Source: Kumtagia ephedrae (GTDB lineage: Bacteria > Pseudomonadota > Alphaproteobacteria > Rhizobiales > Rhizobiaceae). Taken from it: 64,000 nt of DNA. The notes under the pieces are model-generated. The model did no database searches, was not told the DNA's origin, and saw only the letters and a list, made by a program, of their open reading frames with translations. The stretch covers positions 1 to 64,000 of the forward strand of contig NZ_PXYK01000018.1 in assembly GCF_003012745.1 (NCBI RefSeq), in the 5' to 3' direction. Below are positions 48,113-56,125 of this stretch, in pieces (the first letter of the stretch is position 1; the number at the start of each line of letters is the position of its first letter). Both the position numbers and the translations under genes were made by a program.

Positions 48113-48805
48113 ATGTCGAAGCGACTGTTCGCTGAATTTCTCGGTACGTTCTGGCTTGTATTCGGCGGCTGCGGCAGCGCCGTGCTCGCCGCCGCCTTTC
48201 CCGAGCTCGGGATCGGCTTTGTCGGAGTTGCGTTTGCGTTCGGTCTGACCGTGCTGACCATGGCTTATGCGGTCGGCGGCATCTCGGGCGGGCACTTCAA
48301 CCCCGCCGTCTCGATCGGCCTGTTCACCGCCGGCCGTTTCGAGGCCAAGGACCTCTTGCCCTACATCGTCGCGCAGGTGGTCGGCGCCATCGTGGCATCG
48401 GCGGTGCTCTACCTGATCGTCAGCGGCAAGGCCGACTTCGCCGGTATCGGCGGCTTTGCCACCAACGGCTATGGTGAGCAGTCGCCGGGCAAGTTCAACC
48501 TGCTCTCGGCGCTGGTCATCGAGGTGGTGCTGACCTTCATGTTCCTGATCATCATTCTCGGCGCCACCCACGGCCGCGTGCCGGCGGGTTTTGCGCCGAT
48601 CGCCATCGGCCTGGCGCTGACCTTGATCCACCTGATCTCGATCCCGGTGACCAACACCTCGGTCAACCCGGCCCGCTCGACCGGCCCGGCGCTTTTCGTC
48701 GGCGGCGCGGCGCTGTCGCAGCTCTGGCTGTTCTGGGTGGCGCCGATCGTCGGCGCGGCGATCGCCGGCATCGTCCACAAGGCGGCCTTCGGCGACGACG
48801 ACTGA
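48113..48805 (+). CDS. aqpZ: Aquaporin Z
   Basis: A 230-aa water channel with six TM segments and the two NPA half-helices: HFNPAVSIG (~residues 62-70) and [11 protein letters not shown] (~183-193). The Arg after the second NPA and the His/Thr-rich filter region fit AqpZ rather than GlpF. The N-terminus [21 protein letters not shown] is the classical AqpZ start. The ATG at 48113 has AGGAGG 10 nt upstream. A strong hairpin terminator follows (48831-48855). Confidence 0.95.
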   Translation: MSKRLFAEFLGTFWLVFGGCGSAVLAAAFPELGIGFVGVAFAFGLTVLTMAYAVGGISGGHFNPAVSIGLFTAGRFEAKDLLPYIVAQVVGAIVASAVLYLIVSGKADFAGIGGFATNGYGEQSPGKFNLLSALVIEVVLTFMFLIIILGATHGRVPAGFAPIAIGLALTLIHLISIPVTNTSVNPARSTGPALFVGGAALSQLWLFWVAPIVGAAIAGIVHKAAFGDDD

Positions 48806-48830
48806 TCCTCGCACCGCGGCCTCGATCCGG

Positions 48831-48855
48831 AACGGCGCCCGCGGGCGCCGTTTTT
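48831..48855 (+). terminator. Intrinsic terminator of aqpZ
   Basis: CGGCGCCC - GC - GGGCGCCG (8-bp stem) followed directly by TTTTT, 25 bp after the aqpZ stop codon. This is a clear Rho-independent terminator. Confidence 0.9.
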
Positions 48856-48962
48856 CGTTGGCGACGGAAGCCATGGGCTCGACGGCGCCGGACCATTCTG
48901 GAAGACTTCGCATCGGGGGCCGCGCTGCGGCGTCCATTGCTTCACATGAAGGAGGATCATCC

Positions 48963-49871
48963 ATGCGCCGACAGCTTCTGCACCTGATGGCCGCGCTGGC
49001 AGTCGCGGCGCCGCTGGTCGCGTCGGCGGCGCGGGCGGAGCAGATCCCGGTGCCGACGCAGGCGGAGTGGGCGGATGCCAAGAAAAGCGTGAAACTCGCC
49101 AACGGCCTGACGCTCGCCTATGTCGAGTCGGGAGACACGGACGGCAAGCCGACGCTGCTGATCCACGGCTACAGCGACAACAGCCGCGCCTGGTCGCTGA
49201 TCGCGCCGTTCCTGAAGGATCGCCGGCTGCTCGCCATCGACCTGCGCGGCCACGGCAAGTCGGACGCGCCGGCCTGTTGCTACGCCTATACGGATCTCGC
49301 CGACGACGCGTCGCTGTTCCTCGACGCGCTCGGCATTGCCAGGGCCGACGTGATCGGCCATTCGCTCGGCTCGCTGACGGGCCAGCTGCTCGCCGCCCAG
49401 CATCCGGACAAGGTGGGCAAGCTGGTGCTCGTCTCCTCCACCACGCAGATCGGCGGCGGGCCAGGCTCCTGGCTGTGGGACAACATCACCCTGCTCAAGG
49501 CGCCCATCGACCCGAACAGCCAGTTCATGCTGGACTGGTATTCCAACCCCAATCCCGTCGACGAGGATTTTCTGAGGCGCGAGCGCACCGAGAGCGCCGC
49601 CATGCCGCTGCATGTCTGGAACGGCGTGCTGTGGGGCACCATCGTCGGCGACCTGACCTTCGCCGCGCCGATCGTCAAGGCGCCCATACTGGTGCTGTGG
49701 GGCGAGAAGGACCCGCTGTTCGACCTCACCCACCAGGAGAAGCTGGAGAAGGCCTATCCCGACGCGCGCTTCGAGGTGTTCGCCGGCGCCGGCCACAACA
49801 TGATCTGGGAATTCCCTAAGGACTCGGCGCAAATCATCACGCCGTTTCTCGATGCGCCTGAGGCGCCGTGA
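48963..49871 (+). CDS. Secreted alpha/beta hydrolase
   Basis: A 302-aa alpha/beta hydrolase with a cleavable signal peptide (MRRQLLHLMAALAVAAPLV ending ASAARA), so probably periplasmic. It has HG of the oxyanion loop in LLIHGYSDN, the DLRGHGKS strand, nucleophile GHSLGS (Ser in DVIGHSLGSLTG), Asp in WGEKDPLFD and His in GAGHNMIWE. The ATG at 48963 has GAAGGAGG upstream. Substrate is unknown. Confidence 0.92.
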   Translation: MRRQLLHLMAALAVAAPLVASAARAEQIPVPTQAEWADAKKSVKLANGLTLAYVESGDTDGKPTLLIHGYSDNSRAWSLIAPFLKDRRLLAIDLRGHGKSDAPACCYAYTDLADDASLFLDALGIARADVIGHSLGSLTGQLLAAQHPDKVGKLVLVSSTTQIGGGPGSWLWDNITLLKAPIDPNSQFMLDWYSNPNPVDEDFLRRERTESAAMPLHVWNGVLWGTIVGDLTFAAPIVKAPILVLWGEKDPLFDLTHQEKLEKAYPDARFEVFAGAGHNMIWEFPKDSAQIITPFLDAPEAP

Positions 49872-49949
49872 GGAGGCTTAGCGCTGGGTAGCCCAGCCAA
49901 TGAGCCGAAATTCGTGGGGCGAGGTCGACGCGGGCAGAAGGGAACCGCA

Positions 49950-50028
49950 GGGGACAGTTTACTTTCTTTCGGCGGAAAGGCCGCTGCGGTTCAGGCCTCG
50001 CGCGGGCCGAAAAAAGTAAACTGTCCCC
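49950..50028. repeat. Palindromic MITE-like repeat, GGGGACAG...CTGTCCCC, copy 2
   Basis: A 79-bp element with GGGGACAGTTTACTTT at the left and AAAGTAAACTGTCCCC at the right, an exact 16-bp inverted pair. A second imperfect pair (TTTCGGC.../...GGGCCGAAA) lies just inside, so the whole folds into one long hairpin. It lies between the convergent hydrolase and rpsP genes. Confidence 0.85.
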
Positions 50029-50052
50029 GGCCCTTGCCAGCCTCTCAAAACA

Positions 50053-50080
50053 CGAACGGCGGGCCAATGCCCGCCGTTCG
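50053..50080 (-). terminator. Intrinsic terminator of the ffh-aroQ-rpsP operon
   Basis: Read leftward, CGAACGGCGGGC - ATTG - GCCCGCCGTTCG forms a perfect 12-bp stem, followed by TGTTTTG. It lies ~26 bp after the rpsP stop codon. Confidence 0.87.
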
Positions 50081-50105
50081 CTGTTCGATCGCGGAGGGAG
50101 CCGGA

Positions 50106-50501
50106 TCAGGACGCGGCGGCTTCCTCTGCCGGAGCGGCGGTGGCGGCGGCGATCGCCGCGGCGGCCTCGTCCTGCGCCTTCTTGATGGCGTCGAGGCGGG
50201 CCTGCGCCTTCTTGCCCGGCAGCGCCTTGGTCGGGTTGGCGCGGGCCTCGCGCTTGGCGAGACCCGCCTGGTCGAGGAAGCGGGCGACGCGGTCGGTCGG
50301 CAGCGCGCCGTTGCCGAGCCAATGCTGGACGCGGTCGGCGTCGAGCTTCACGCGCTCGGCGTCCTTGGCCAGCGTCGGGTTCCAGGCGCCGATCGCCTCG
50401 ATGAAGCGGCCGTCGCGCGGGCTGCGCACGTCGGCGACGACGATGTGGTAGTAGGGACGCTTCTTGGAGCCCGCGCGGGCCAGTCGGATCTTCAGTGCCA
50501 T
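50106..50501 (-). CDS. rpsP: 30S ribosomal protein S16
   Basis: A 131-aa S16. The conserved start [21 protein letters not shown] and the [21 protein letters not shown] segment are characteristic, as is the [11 protein letters not shown]-like [19 protein letters not shown]. The Ala-rich C-terminal extension ([19 protein letters not shown]) is common in alphaproteobacteria. It is the third gene after ffh and aroQ, separated by 35 bp from the latter. Confidence 0.97.
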   Translation of the reverse strand: MALKIRLARAGSKKRPYYHIVVADVRSPRDGRFIEAIGAWNPTLAKDAERVKLDADRVQHWLGNGALPTDRVARFLDQAGLAKREARANPTKALPGKKAQARLDAIKKAQDEAAAAIAAATAAPAEEAAAS

Positions 50502-50536
50502 TTCTTTACTCCTGAGCTCTGGTTCGGTGGCTGAGG

Positions 50537-50878
50537 TCAGCCGTTGGTGGAGGCGCCCTCAGCGCCGGGTGCAGTCGCGCCGTTGCCGGCGGCGATCTGT
50601 TCGTGGTGGCGGATCACTTCCCTGATGACGAAGTTCAGGAACTTTTCCGCGAAATCGGGATCGAGCTGCGCCTCCTGGGCGAGCCGGCGCAACCGCTCGA
50701 TCTGCTGGGCCTCGCGCGCCGGATCGGCGGGCGGCAGGCCGTGAGCGGCCTTAAGCACGCCGACCGCCTGGGTGCAGCGGAAGCGTTCGGCCAGCATGTG
50801 GATCAGCGCCGCATCGATGTTGTCGATCGAGGCGCGGTACTGCGCGAGGATACCCCGGACATCGGCCGTGTCGCTCAT
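50537..50878 (-). CDS. Chorismate mutase (AroQ class)
   Basis: A 113-aa all-helical AroQ-type chorismate mutase: chorismate to prephenate, the branch to Phe and Tyr. Visible family residues are [20 protein letters not shown] (Arg and Asp in helix 1), followed by the Lys in [10 protein letters not shown], and the C-terminal [13 protein letters not shown]. It lies between ffh and rpsP, 10 nt after the ffh stop, the usual place in Rhizobiales, to my knowledge. Confidence 0.9.
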   Translation of the reverse strand: MSDTADVRGILAQYRASIDNIDAALIHMLAERFRCTQAVGVLKAAHGLPPADPAREAQQIERLRRLAQEAQLDPDFAEKFLNFVIREVIRHHEQIAAGNGATAPGAEGASTNG

Positions 50879-50888
50879 GCCGTCCCCC

Positions 50889-52487
50889 TCACTTCTTCTT
50901 GCCGAGGCCGGGCAAGCCGCCCGGACCGCCGAGACCAGGCAGTTTCAGGCCGCCGGGCAGGCCTGGAAGGCCGCCACCGCCGCCGAGGCCCGGGAAAGTC
51001 GGCGGCAGGCCCTTGGGCAGGCCGCCGCCGAGGCCGGACGCTTCCGCCTGCTTCTGCAAGGCTTCCAGTTGCTTCGGATCCATCTTCGACAGGTCGGGCA
51101 TGCCACCCATGCCCGGCATCATGCCGCCCAGCCCCATCTTGGAAGCGAGCCCGCCCATCATGCCGCGCATCAGGCCGCCACCTCTGCCCTTGCCGCCCAT
51201 GGCCTTCATCATGTCGGCCATCTGGCGGTGCATCTTCAAAAGCTTGTTGATCTCGGCGGCGTCGGTGCCGGAGCCGGCGGCGATGCGCTTCTTGCGGCTG
51301 TGCTTGAGGAGATCGGGGTTGGCCCGCTCGGCCTTGGTCATCGACGAGATGATGGCGAGCTGACGGCCGAACATCTTGTCGTCGAGGCCGGCGGCGGCCA
51401 TCTGGTCCTTCATCTTGCCCATGCCGGGCATCATGCCCATGATGCCGCCCATGCCGCCGAGCTTCTGCATCTGGCCGAGCTGATCGGCGAGGTCGTTCAG
51501 GTCGAACTTCCCCGACTGCATCTTCCTGGCCATCGCCGCGGCCTTTTCCGCGTCGATGTTTTCGGCCGCCTTCTCGACCAGGCTGACGATGTCGCCCATG
51601 CCGAGGATGCGGTCGGCGATGCGGCGCGGGTGGAACTCCTCCAGCGCGTCCATCTTCTCGCCGACGCCGATCAGCTTGATCGGCTTGCCGGTGACGGCAC
51701 GCATCGAAAGTGAGGCGCCACCGCGCCCGTCGCCGTCCATGCGGGTGAGCACAAGGCCGGTGATGCCGACGCGCTCGTCGAAGCTCCTGGCGAGGTTCAC
51801 CGCGTCCTGGCCGGTCAGCGAGTCGGCGACCAGCAGGATCTCGTGCGGGCTGGAGACGGCCTTGATCTCGGCCATCTCGGCCATCAGCGGCTCGTCGATA
51901 TGGGTGCGGCCGGCGGTGTCGAGGATGACCACGTCGTGGCCGCCGAGCTTCGCCGCCTGCACCGAGCGTTTGGCGATGTCGACCGGCGACTGGCCGGCGA
52001 CGATCGGCAGCGTCGCGACTTTCGTCTGCTCGCCGAGCTGGCGCAGCTGCTCCTGCGCAGCCGGACGGCGCGTGTCGAGCGAGGCCATCAAGACCTTCTT
52101 GCCCTGGCGCTCGGTCATGCGCTTGGCGATCTTGGCCGTGGTCGTGGTCTTGCCCGAGCCCTGCAGGCCGACCATCATGACGACCACCGGAGCCGGCGCA
52201 TTGAGGTCGATCGTCCTGCCTTCGGCGCCGAGCATGTCGACCAGCTCGTCATGGACGATCTTGACGACCATCTGGCCGGGCTTGATCGACTTCAGCACCT
52301 CGGCGCCGACGGCCTTCGCGCGCACCTTGTCGACGAAGGAGCGGACGACTTCCAGCGCCACGTCGGCCTCGATCAGCGCGCGCCGCACCTCGCGCAGCGC
52401 GGCGGAGACGTCCGCCTCCGACAGCGCGCCGCGGCCGGTCAGGCCGTTCAGAATGGAGCCAAGCCGTTCCTGTAGGCTTTCGAACAT
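50889..52487 (-). CDS. ffh: Signal recognition particle protein Ffh
   Basis: A 532-aa SRP54-type GTPase that binds 4.5S RNA and membrane-protein signal sequences. The N domain begins MFESLQERLGSILNGLTGRG; G domain motifs are GLQGSGKTTTTAK (G1), DTRRPAAQEQL, DTAGR (G3) and TRMDGDGRGGASLS (G4 region). The M domain is Met-rich, followed by a long Gly/Met/Pro-rich tail (GGMMPGMGGMPDL, GGGLPGLPGGLK). The ATG at 52487 has GAGGAAA upstream; a longer open frame would run through a palindromic repeat and is rejected. Confidence 0.97.
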   Translation of the reverse strand: MFESLQERLGSILNGLTGRGALSEADVSAALREVRRALIEADVALEVVRSFVDKVRAKAVGAEVLKSIKPGQMVVKIVHDELVDMLGAEGRTIDLNAPAPVVVMMVGLQGSGKTTTTAKIAKRMTERQGKKVLMASLDTRRPAAQEQLRQLGEQTKVATLPIVAGQSPVDIAKRSVQAAKLGGHDVVILDTAGRTHIDEPLMAEMAEIKAVSSPHEILLVADSLTGQDAVNLARSFDERVGITGLVLTRMDGDGRGGASLSMRAVTGKPIKLIGVGEKMDALEEFHPRRIADRILGMGDIVSLVEKAAENIDAEKAAAMARKMQSGKFDLNDLADQLGQMQKLGGMGGIMGMMPGMGKMKDQMAAAGLDDKMFGRQLAIISSMTKAERANPDLLKHSRKKRIAAGSGTDAAEINKLLKMHRQMADMMKAMGGKGRGGGLMRGMMGGLASKMGLGGMMPGMGGMPDLSKMDPKQLEALQKQAEASGLGGGLPKGLPPTFPGLGGGGGLPGLPGGLKLPGLGGPGGLPGLGKKK

Positions 52488-52566
52488 CCGGTTTCCTCTT
52501 TCTCCGACATCGCCGTGATGCCCGAGAGGTAGTGCGTTTGCGCCGAAGTCCCAACCGGCTCGCGCA

Positions 52567-52645
52567 GGGGACAGTTTACTTTTTGCCCCTTGCGCGACAT
52601 CGCAGCCGCTTCGGCCTTTCCGGGGCAAGAAAGTAAACTGTCCCC
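52567..52645. repeat. Palindromic MITE-like repeat, GGGGACAG...CTGTCCCC, copy 3
   Basis: A 79-bp element whose outer 16 bases GGGGACAGTTTACTTT are exactly inverted at the other end. Inside, TTGCCCC and GGGGCAA form a further stem. Ends are identical to copy 2 but the cores differ. It begins 80 bp upstream of the ffh start codon. Confidence 0.87.
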
Positions 52646-52680
52646 GGTCGCAACGCGTCCCAGCACCCAACCGCCAAACC

Positions 52681-52716
52681 AAAAAGCACCCGGGGGCGCA
52701 TCGCGCTGCCGGGTGT
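52681..52716 (-). terminator. Intrinsic terminator downstream of the first EamA gene
   Basis: Read leftward, CACCCGG (52715-52709) pairs with CCGGGTG (52693-52687), with an inner GCGC/GCGC stem, and is followed by CTTTTTGG. It lies about 105 bp after the transporter's stop codon and would shield ffh from read-through. Confidence 0.75.
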
Positions 52717-52820
52717 TGGCCTCCGGGATCGTTTTATACCTCTAGGGGTCCCGGTCGGCGGCTCGGAGTGTCAACTCGTCGCTGAATTATCGCGGCTTGA
52801 ACAGGAGTTTTGGCGGAAAG

Positions 52821-53723
52821 TCAAGGATGGCGTTCGGGCGCGCGACTGCTGCGCAGCCGCCCGATCTGCAACATTGCGATGCTTCCGAGGATCAGAACGA
52901 CGGCCCCGACCTCCAGGATGCCGAGCGGCTCGCCGACAGCGCGGCCGATAAGCAGCGCGACGACCGGTGTGATGTAGGTCGCTCCGGAGGCCGCTACCGC
53001 GCCCAGTTCCCGCAGCAGGAAATAGTAGATCAGGAAAGCGATGCCGGTCCCAAAAACGCCGAGCCCGATCGCCACGCCGGCTGCGGCGTGCCAGTCCTCG
53101 ATAATCCTCCCCATTCCGCTGCGATCGGTCACCAGCAGGAGCAGCAGCAGCGCCAGTCCTGTCTGCCATGTGGCAAGCGCCAGCGGAGGCAGATTGTGCG
53201 GAGAAAGGAAGCGGCGGACATAAACATAGGAGAAGCCGAGAATCGCCGTGGCGGCCAACATCCAGGAGACGCCTGCCATGTCGATGGCCCTGTCCGCGCC
53301 TTGCCACGGGCGCGCGATCAGGACGATGCCGACAAAGCCGAAAAGCACGCCGATCGCCATCAGTCCGTTGAGCTTTTCGGAGCGCAGGAACAGAAGCGAC
53401 GCCAAGGTTGTGAACAGGGCGATTGAACCGCCCAGCACGCCGGCGACACCGGAAGGAATCAGCGCCGTGCCCTTGGCAATGGCAAAGTAGTAGAGGGCGG
53501 TCGCCAGAGCGGCCATCACAAGGAAGTGCCAGATATGCCGCAACTGGCGGCGCTCGATCACTCCCTTGCGCCAAGCCACGAATGCGAGCGGCAGGAAGCC
53601 GAAGAACACCCGCAGCAACGTGATCTGTGCCGGCGTAATGAGTTCCGCCGCCCATTTCATGTAGATGAAGTTGGAACCCCAGAGCAGGCCGAGGAGAATG
53701 AAGGCGGCGTAGGTGAGCTTCAT
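52821..53723 (-). CDS. EamA family (DMT superfamily) transporter
   Basis: A 300-aa protein with ten hydrophobic segments in two EamA repeats. The N-terminal AAFILLGLLWGSNFIYMKWAAE and VVALLIGRAVGEPLGILEVGAV near the C-terminus are characteristic. It is an inner-membrane exporter or importer of small metabolites; the substrate is unknown. The ATG at 53723 gives the usual N-terminus. It lies 44 bp downstream of a second EamA gene, with which it is probably co-transcribed. Confidence 0.9.
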   Translation of the reverse strand: MKLTYAAFILLGLLWGSNFIYMKWAAELITPAQITLLRVFFGFLPLAFVAWRKGVIERRQLRHIWHFLVMAALATALYYFAIAKGTALIPSGVAGVLGGSIALFTTLASLLFLRSEKLNGLMAIGVLFGFVGIVLIARPWQGADRAIDMAGVSWMLAATAILGFSYVYVRRFLSPHNLPPLALATWQTGLALLLLLLVTDRSGMGRIIEDWHAAAGVAIGLGVFGTGIAFLIYYFLLRELGAVAASGATYITPVVALLIGRAVGEPLGILEVGAVVLILGSIAMLQIGRLRSSRAPERHP

Positions 53724-53767
53724 GGCTCCGTATCCATGTGCATGTGCCGGCGTGCCGCTGGTTTCGG

Positions 53768-54658
53768 CTAGTCACCCGCGGTTTTGATTCTGGTGAGGAT
53801 CGTGCCGCCGACGACGATGATGAGCGAGCCGGCAACGGCCCCCTGCGTCATTTGCTCATCGAAAAACAGGAAGCCGATCAACCCCGCGAAGATCAGCCAA
53901 GTGTAATCGACCGGCCCAACGATGGACAGCGGCGCGAGGCGATAGCCTTGGACGATGCAGTATTGCGCGGTGACGGCGATTGGACCAAGCCCGATAAAAC
54001 CTAGGACCGTCTCCGTCGAAACGGGCACCCACAGCACCACTGCAGGCAACGCCATCAGCAGGGCGCCGAATCCGTTGACGTAGAGCAGGACCGTCATCGG
54101 GCGATCGGCTTGCGCCAGCGTCCTGATCATCAATCCTTCAAAGGCCAGCAGCACCGCACCGACAACGGCAACGCCTGCGGTCAGCAGGTAGGCTGGTTGG
54201 AACTGGGTAAAGGCTCCTCGCGACGCCATGACGATCGCGGCCCCGGTACAGCAGGCCGCGATGGCTATGCAATGCCATCGCGTGACGCGCTCTCCGAGCA
54301 TCAATATGCCGAGCGGAATGACGAAGACGACATAGAGCAGCCCGATTGCGGTCGCGTCGACGATCGGCATATTGGCCGATGCATAGATCAGCGCTCCTCC
54401 GCCTGACGCACCGAACACGGCACGCATGAAATGCGAGAACGGCCTCATGCTGCGATAGGCACGCAATGGACTCCGGCTGCGCGCAACCACCAGCAACAGG
54501 GTCCCGAAACCGCCGAGATAGCGGAGGAACAGTATTTGAAGCGGTGATACTCCGGCCTCGGCGAATTTTCCGGACGCATAGATCAAAGAAAATAATTCGG
54601 TTCCAATGGTCACCCAACCGATCGCTTCGGCATTGCCCGTAAGGGTAGTTGTGCGCAA
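53768..54658 (-). CDS. EamA family (DMT superfamily) transporter, second copy
   Basis: A ~296-aa EamA transporter with ten hydrophobic segments. Features are SPLQILFLRYLGGFGTLLLVV in repeat one (given as LQILFLRYLGGFG) and LAPLSIVGPVDYTWLIFAGLIG, here PLSIVGPVDYTWLIF. I set the start at a TTG (54658), which has AGGA 8 nt upstream; the open frame reaches another TTG at 54718. Only modestly similar to the first EamA protein, so not a recent duplicate. It is divergent from a LysR gene that may control it. Confidence 0.85.
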   Translation of the reverse strand: MRTTTLTGNAEAIGWVTIGTELFSLIYASGKFAEAGVSPLQILFLRYLGGFGTLLLVVARSRSPLRAYRSMRPFSHFMRAVFGASGGGALIYASANMPIVDATAIGLLYVVFVIPLGILMLGERVTRWHCIAIAACCTGAAIVMASRGAFTQFQPAYLLTAGVAVVGAVLLAFEGLMIRTLAQADRPMTVLLYVNGFGALLMALPAVVLWVPVSTETVLGFIGLGPIAVTAQYCIVQGYRLAPLSIVGPVDYTWLIFAGLIGFLFFDEQMTQGAVAGSLIIVVGGTILTRIKTAGD

Positions 54659-54719
54659 CGTGTTTTCCTGAAAGAGTTTTCTAGAGCGCCTTGTGCTGGA
54701 ATCGAAGGGTATCTTCAAA

Positions 54720-54732
54720 TGCTGAATCTTCA
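54720..54732. promoter_or_regulatory. LysR-type T-N11-A box between EamA and LysR genes
   Basis: A T-N11-A motif containing the inverted repeat CTGAA-TC-TTCAG lies in the short gap between the divergent genes. This is the expected place and form of a LysR autoregulatory site. Assignment rests on pattern only. Confidence 0.5.
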
Positions 54733-54751
54733 GGTAGCATGAGATTTATGC

Positions 54752-55621
54752 ATGCAGAAAACCCGATTGTCGCTGAACGCCGTGCACCTCTTCACGATCG
54801 TTGCCCGCACCGGGAGCCTGACCGTCGCCGGGGAAGAAATAGGCGTCACATCGAGCGCCATCAGCCATCGGATCAAGAAGCTTGAGGATCAGTTGGGCGT
54901 CTCCTTTTTCACGAGGAGCAACAATTCGATCGCCCTTACCGACGCGGGAAAGCGGTTCTTTGAGGAGGTAGCCCCGGCGGTCGCCCTGATCGAAAGATCG
55001 GCCGACGCCTTGCGCCGCGACGAGAACGAAGTCGGCGTGCACGCTTCGACATCACTGGCCGTCCGCTGGTTGATCCCTTCTCTCGATCGGTTTCGGGCTG
55101 CCTATCCAAATGCACGGGTGCGGATTGAAACAGGACTCGCGGCGGGATCTCAAATCGGCCCGACCGCCGATATCGCGATCCGCTACTTTCGCGCGGGGGA
55201 ACAGACCGGCGACTGGGACATTCTCGCTCCGGACGTCAGCAGGGTCGTTGTGGCGCCGGGCCTTTTGAAGACGACAGAAGGCGCCGCCATACTGCCCAAG
55301 GTACCGGCCATCCAATGTACGCGTGACAACTGGGACTGGCGGCTATGGTGCGCGAACACGGGCGTTCCGTTCGAATGCATGACCTTCACCCACGAGTTCG
55401 ATACTGACGACGCCGCGCTTCATGCCTGTGTCGCAGGGCTCGGAATGATGCTTGGCCCACCGCTGCTGACCCGGCGGCAGATCACCGCCGGTGCCTTGGT
55501 CGAATTGTCGACCTTTTCGCCTGTCGAACTCGGCAGTTACCGTTTCGTCCGCCGTTCGGACAGGCGAGCGGTTCGACAGTTCTGCCGGTGGATTTGCCAG
55601 GAGGCACAGAAGGTCGCGTAG
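54752..55621 (+). CDS. LysR family transcriptional regulator
   Basis: A 289-aa LysR regulator. The winged-helix N-terminus includes LNAVHLFTIVARTGSLTVAG (residues 8-27) and ISHRIKKLEDQLGVSFFTRS. The C-terminal effector domain resembles the GcvA/AmpR-like group, with DIAIRYFRAGE and HACVAGLGMMLGP. It is divergent from the two EamA transporter genes and likely regulates them. The inducer is unknown. Confidence 0.92.
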   Translation: MQKTRLSLNAVHLFTIVARTGSLTVAGEEIGVTSSAISHRIKKLEDQLGVSFFTRSNNSIALTDAGKRFFEEVAPAVALIERSADALRRDENEVGVHASTSLAVRWLIPSLDRFRAAYPNARVRIETGLAAGSQIGPTADIAIRYFRAGEQTGDWDILAPDVSRVVVAPGLLKTTEGAAILPKVPAIQCTRDNWDWRLWCANTGVPFECMTFTHEFDTDDAALHACVAGLGMMLGPPLLTRRQITAGALVELSTFSPVELGSYRFVRRSDRRAVRQFCRWICQEAQKVA

Positions 55622-55744
55622 AGGGCCTGAGCGCAACACCATACGTCGTGAATCGGATGTCGTCGCGGCGCGCTGGAGAAGGCCAACCGGCGCCGCTGCC
55701 GATCCCGGTCACTCGAGGCCAGTTGTTCGGCTGGCGACCCAAAG

Positions 55745-55930
55745 TCAGGCGGTGTCGCCCTTGATGCCGAACTCGGCGGCGGAAACCTCCTTGCCGCCGG
55801 CTTCCTCCACGGTGACGGTCCGGCCCAGCCTGCGCTGCTCGACGAACTGGTCGGCCACCTGCGCGGCGGTCTCGCAGGCGATGCGGTGCTTGGTTCCGTT
55901 AGGCTCCTTGGCGATCACGACCCAACTCAC
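55745..55930 (-). CDS. Small conserved-type protein, 61 aa
   Basis: A short soluble protein starting VSWVVIAKEPNGTKHRIACE and ending AAEFGIKGDTA, with a mixed alpha/beta character. The GTG at 55930 has AGGAG 6 nt upstream, which decides this start over a longer open frame to 56047. I know no function. It is divergent from hmgA, with ~195 bp between. Confidence 0.7.
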   Translation of the reverse strand: MSWVVIAKEPNGTKHRIACETAAQVADQFVEQRRLGRTVTVEEAGGKEVSAAEFGIKGDTA

Positions 55931-56125
55931 GTCAGACTCCTCCCCTGTGTGTTCCGAAAGCATGCGGAACGGCGGACGGTACGGACCCTTGCGTCGCAAG
56001 CCGCCGGATTTCAGACGAGAGACTACTCGCCGCGGGTCGCGATGCAAGGGCCGCCGTTGATGGTTACAAACGGATGGTTACACTTGCAACGAAATCGCCG
56101 CTGAGCAATGCCAGGGAGGAAGACG

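Larger units (their letters stand above)
52488..52820. other. ffh leader region: repeat copy 3 and a terminator
   Basis: 333 bp between the ffh start and the first EamA gene's stop. It holds palindromic repeat copy 3 (52567-52645) and a leftward terminator (52681-52716). The ~80 bp between the repeat and ffh show no strong promoter by eye, so the ffh promoter may lie inside or beyond the repeat. No 4.5S RNA signature was seen. Confidence 0.6.

Noticed and set aside
52681-52740. Possible 4.5S (SRP) RNA gene upstream of ffh
   Set aside because: The conserved GGAAGG...AGCAGC apical motif is missing; the stem is explained by an intrinsic terminator.
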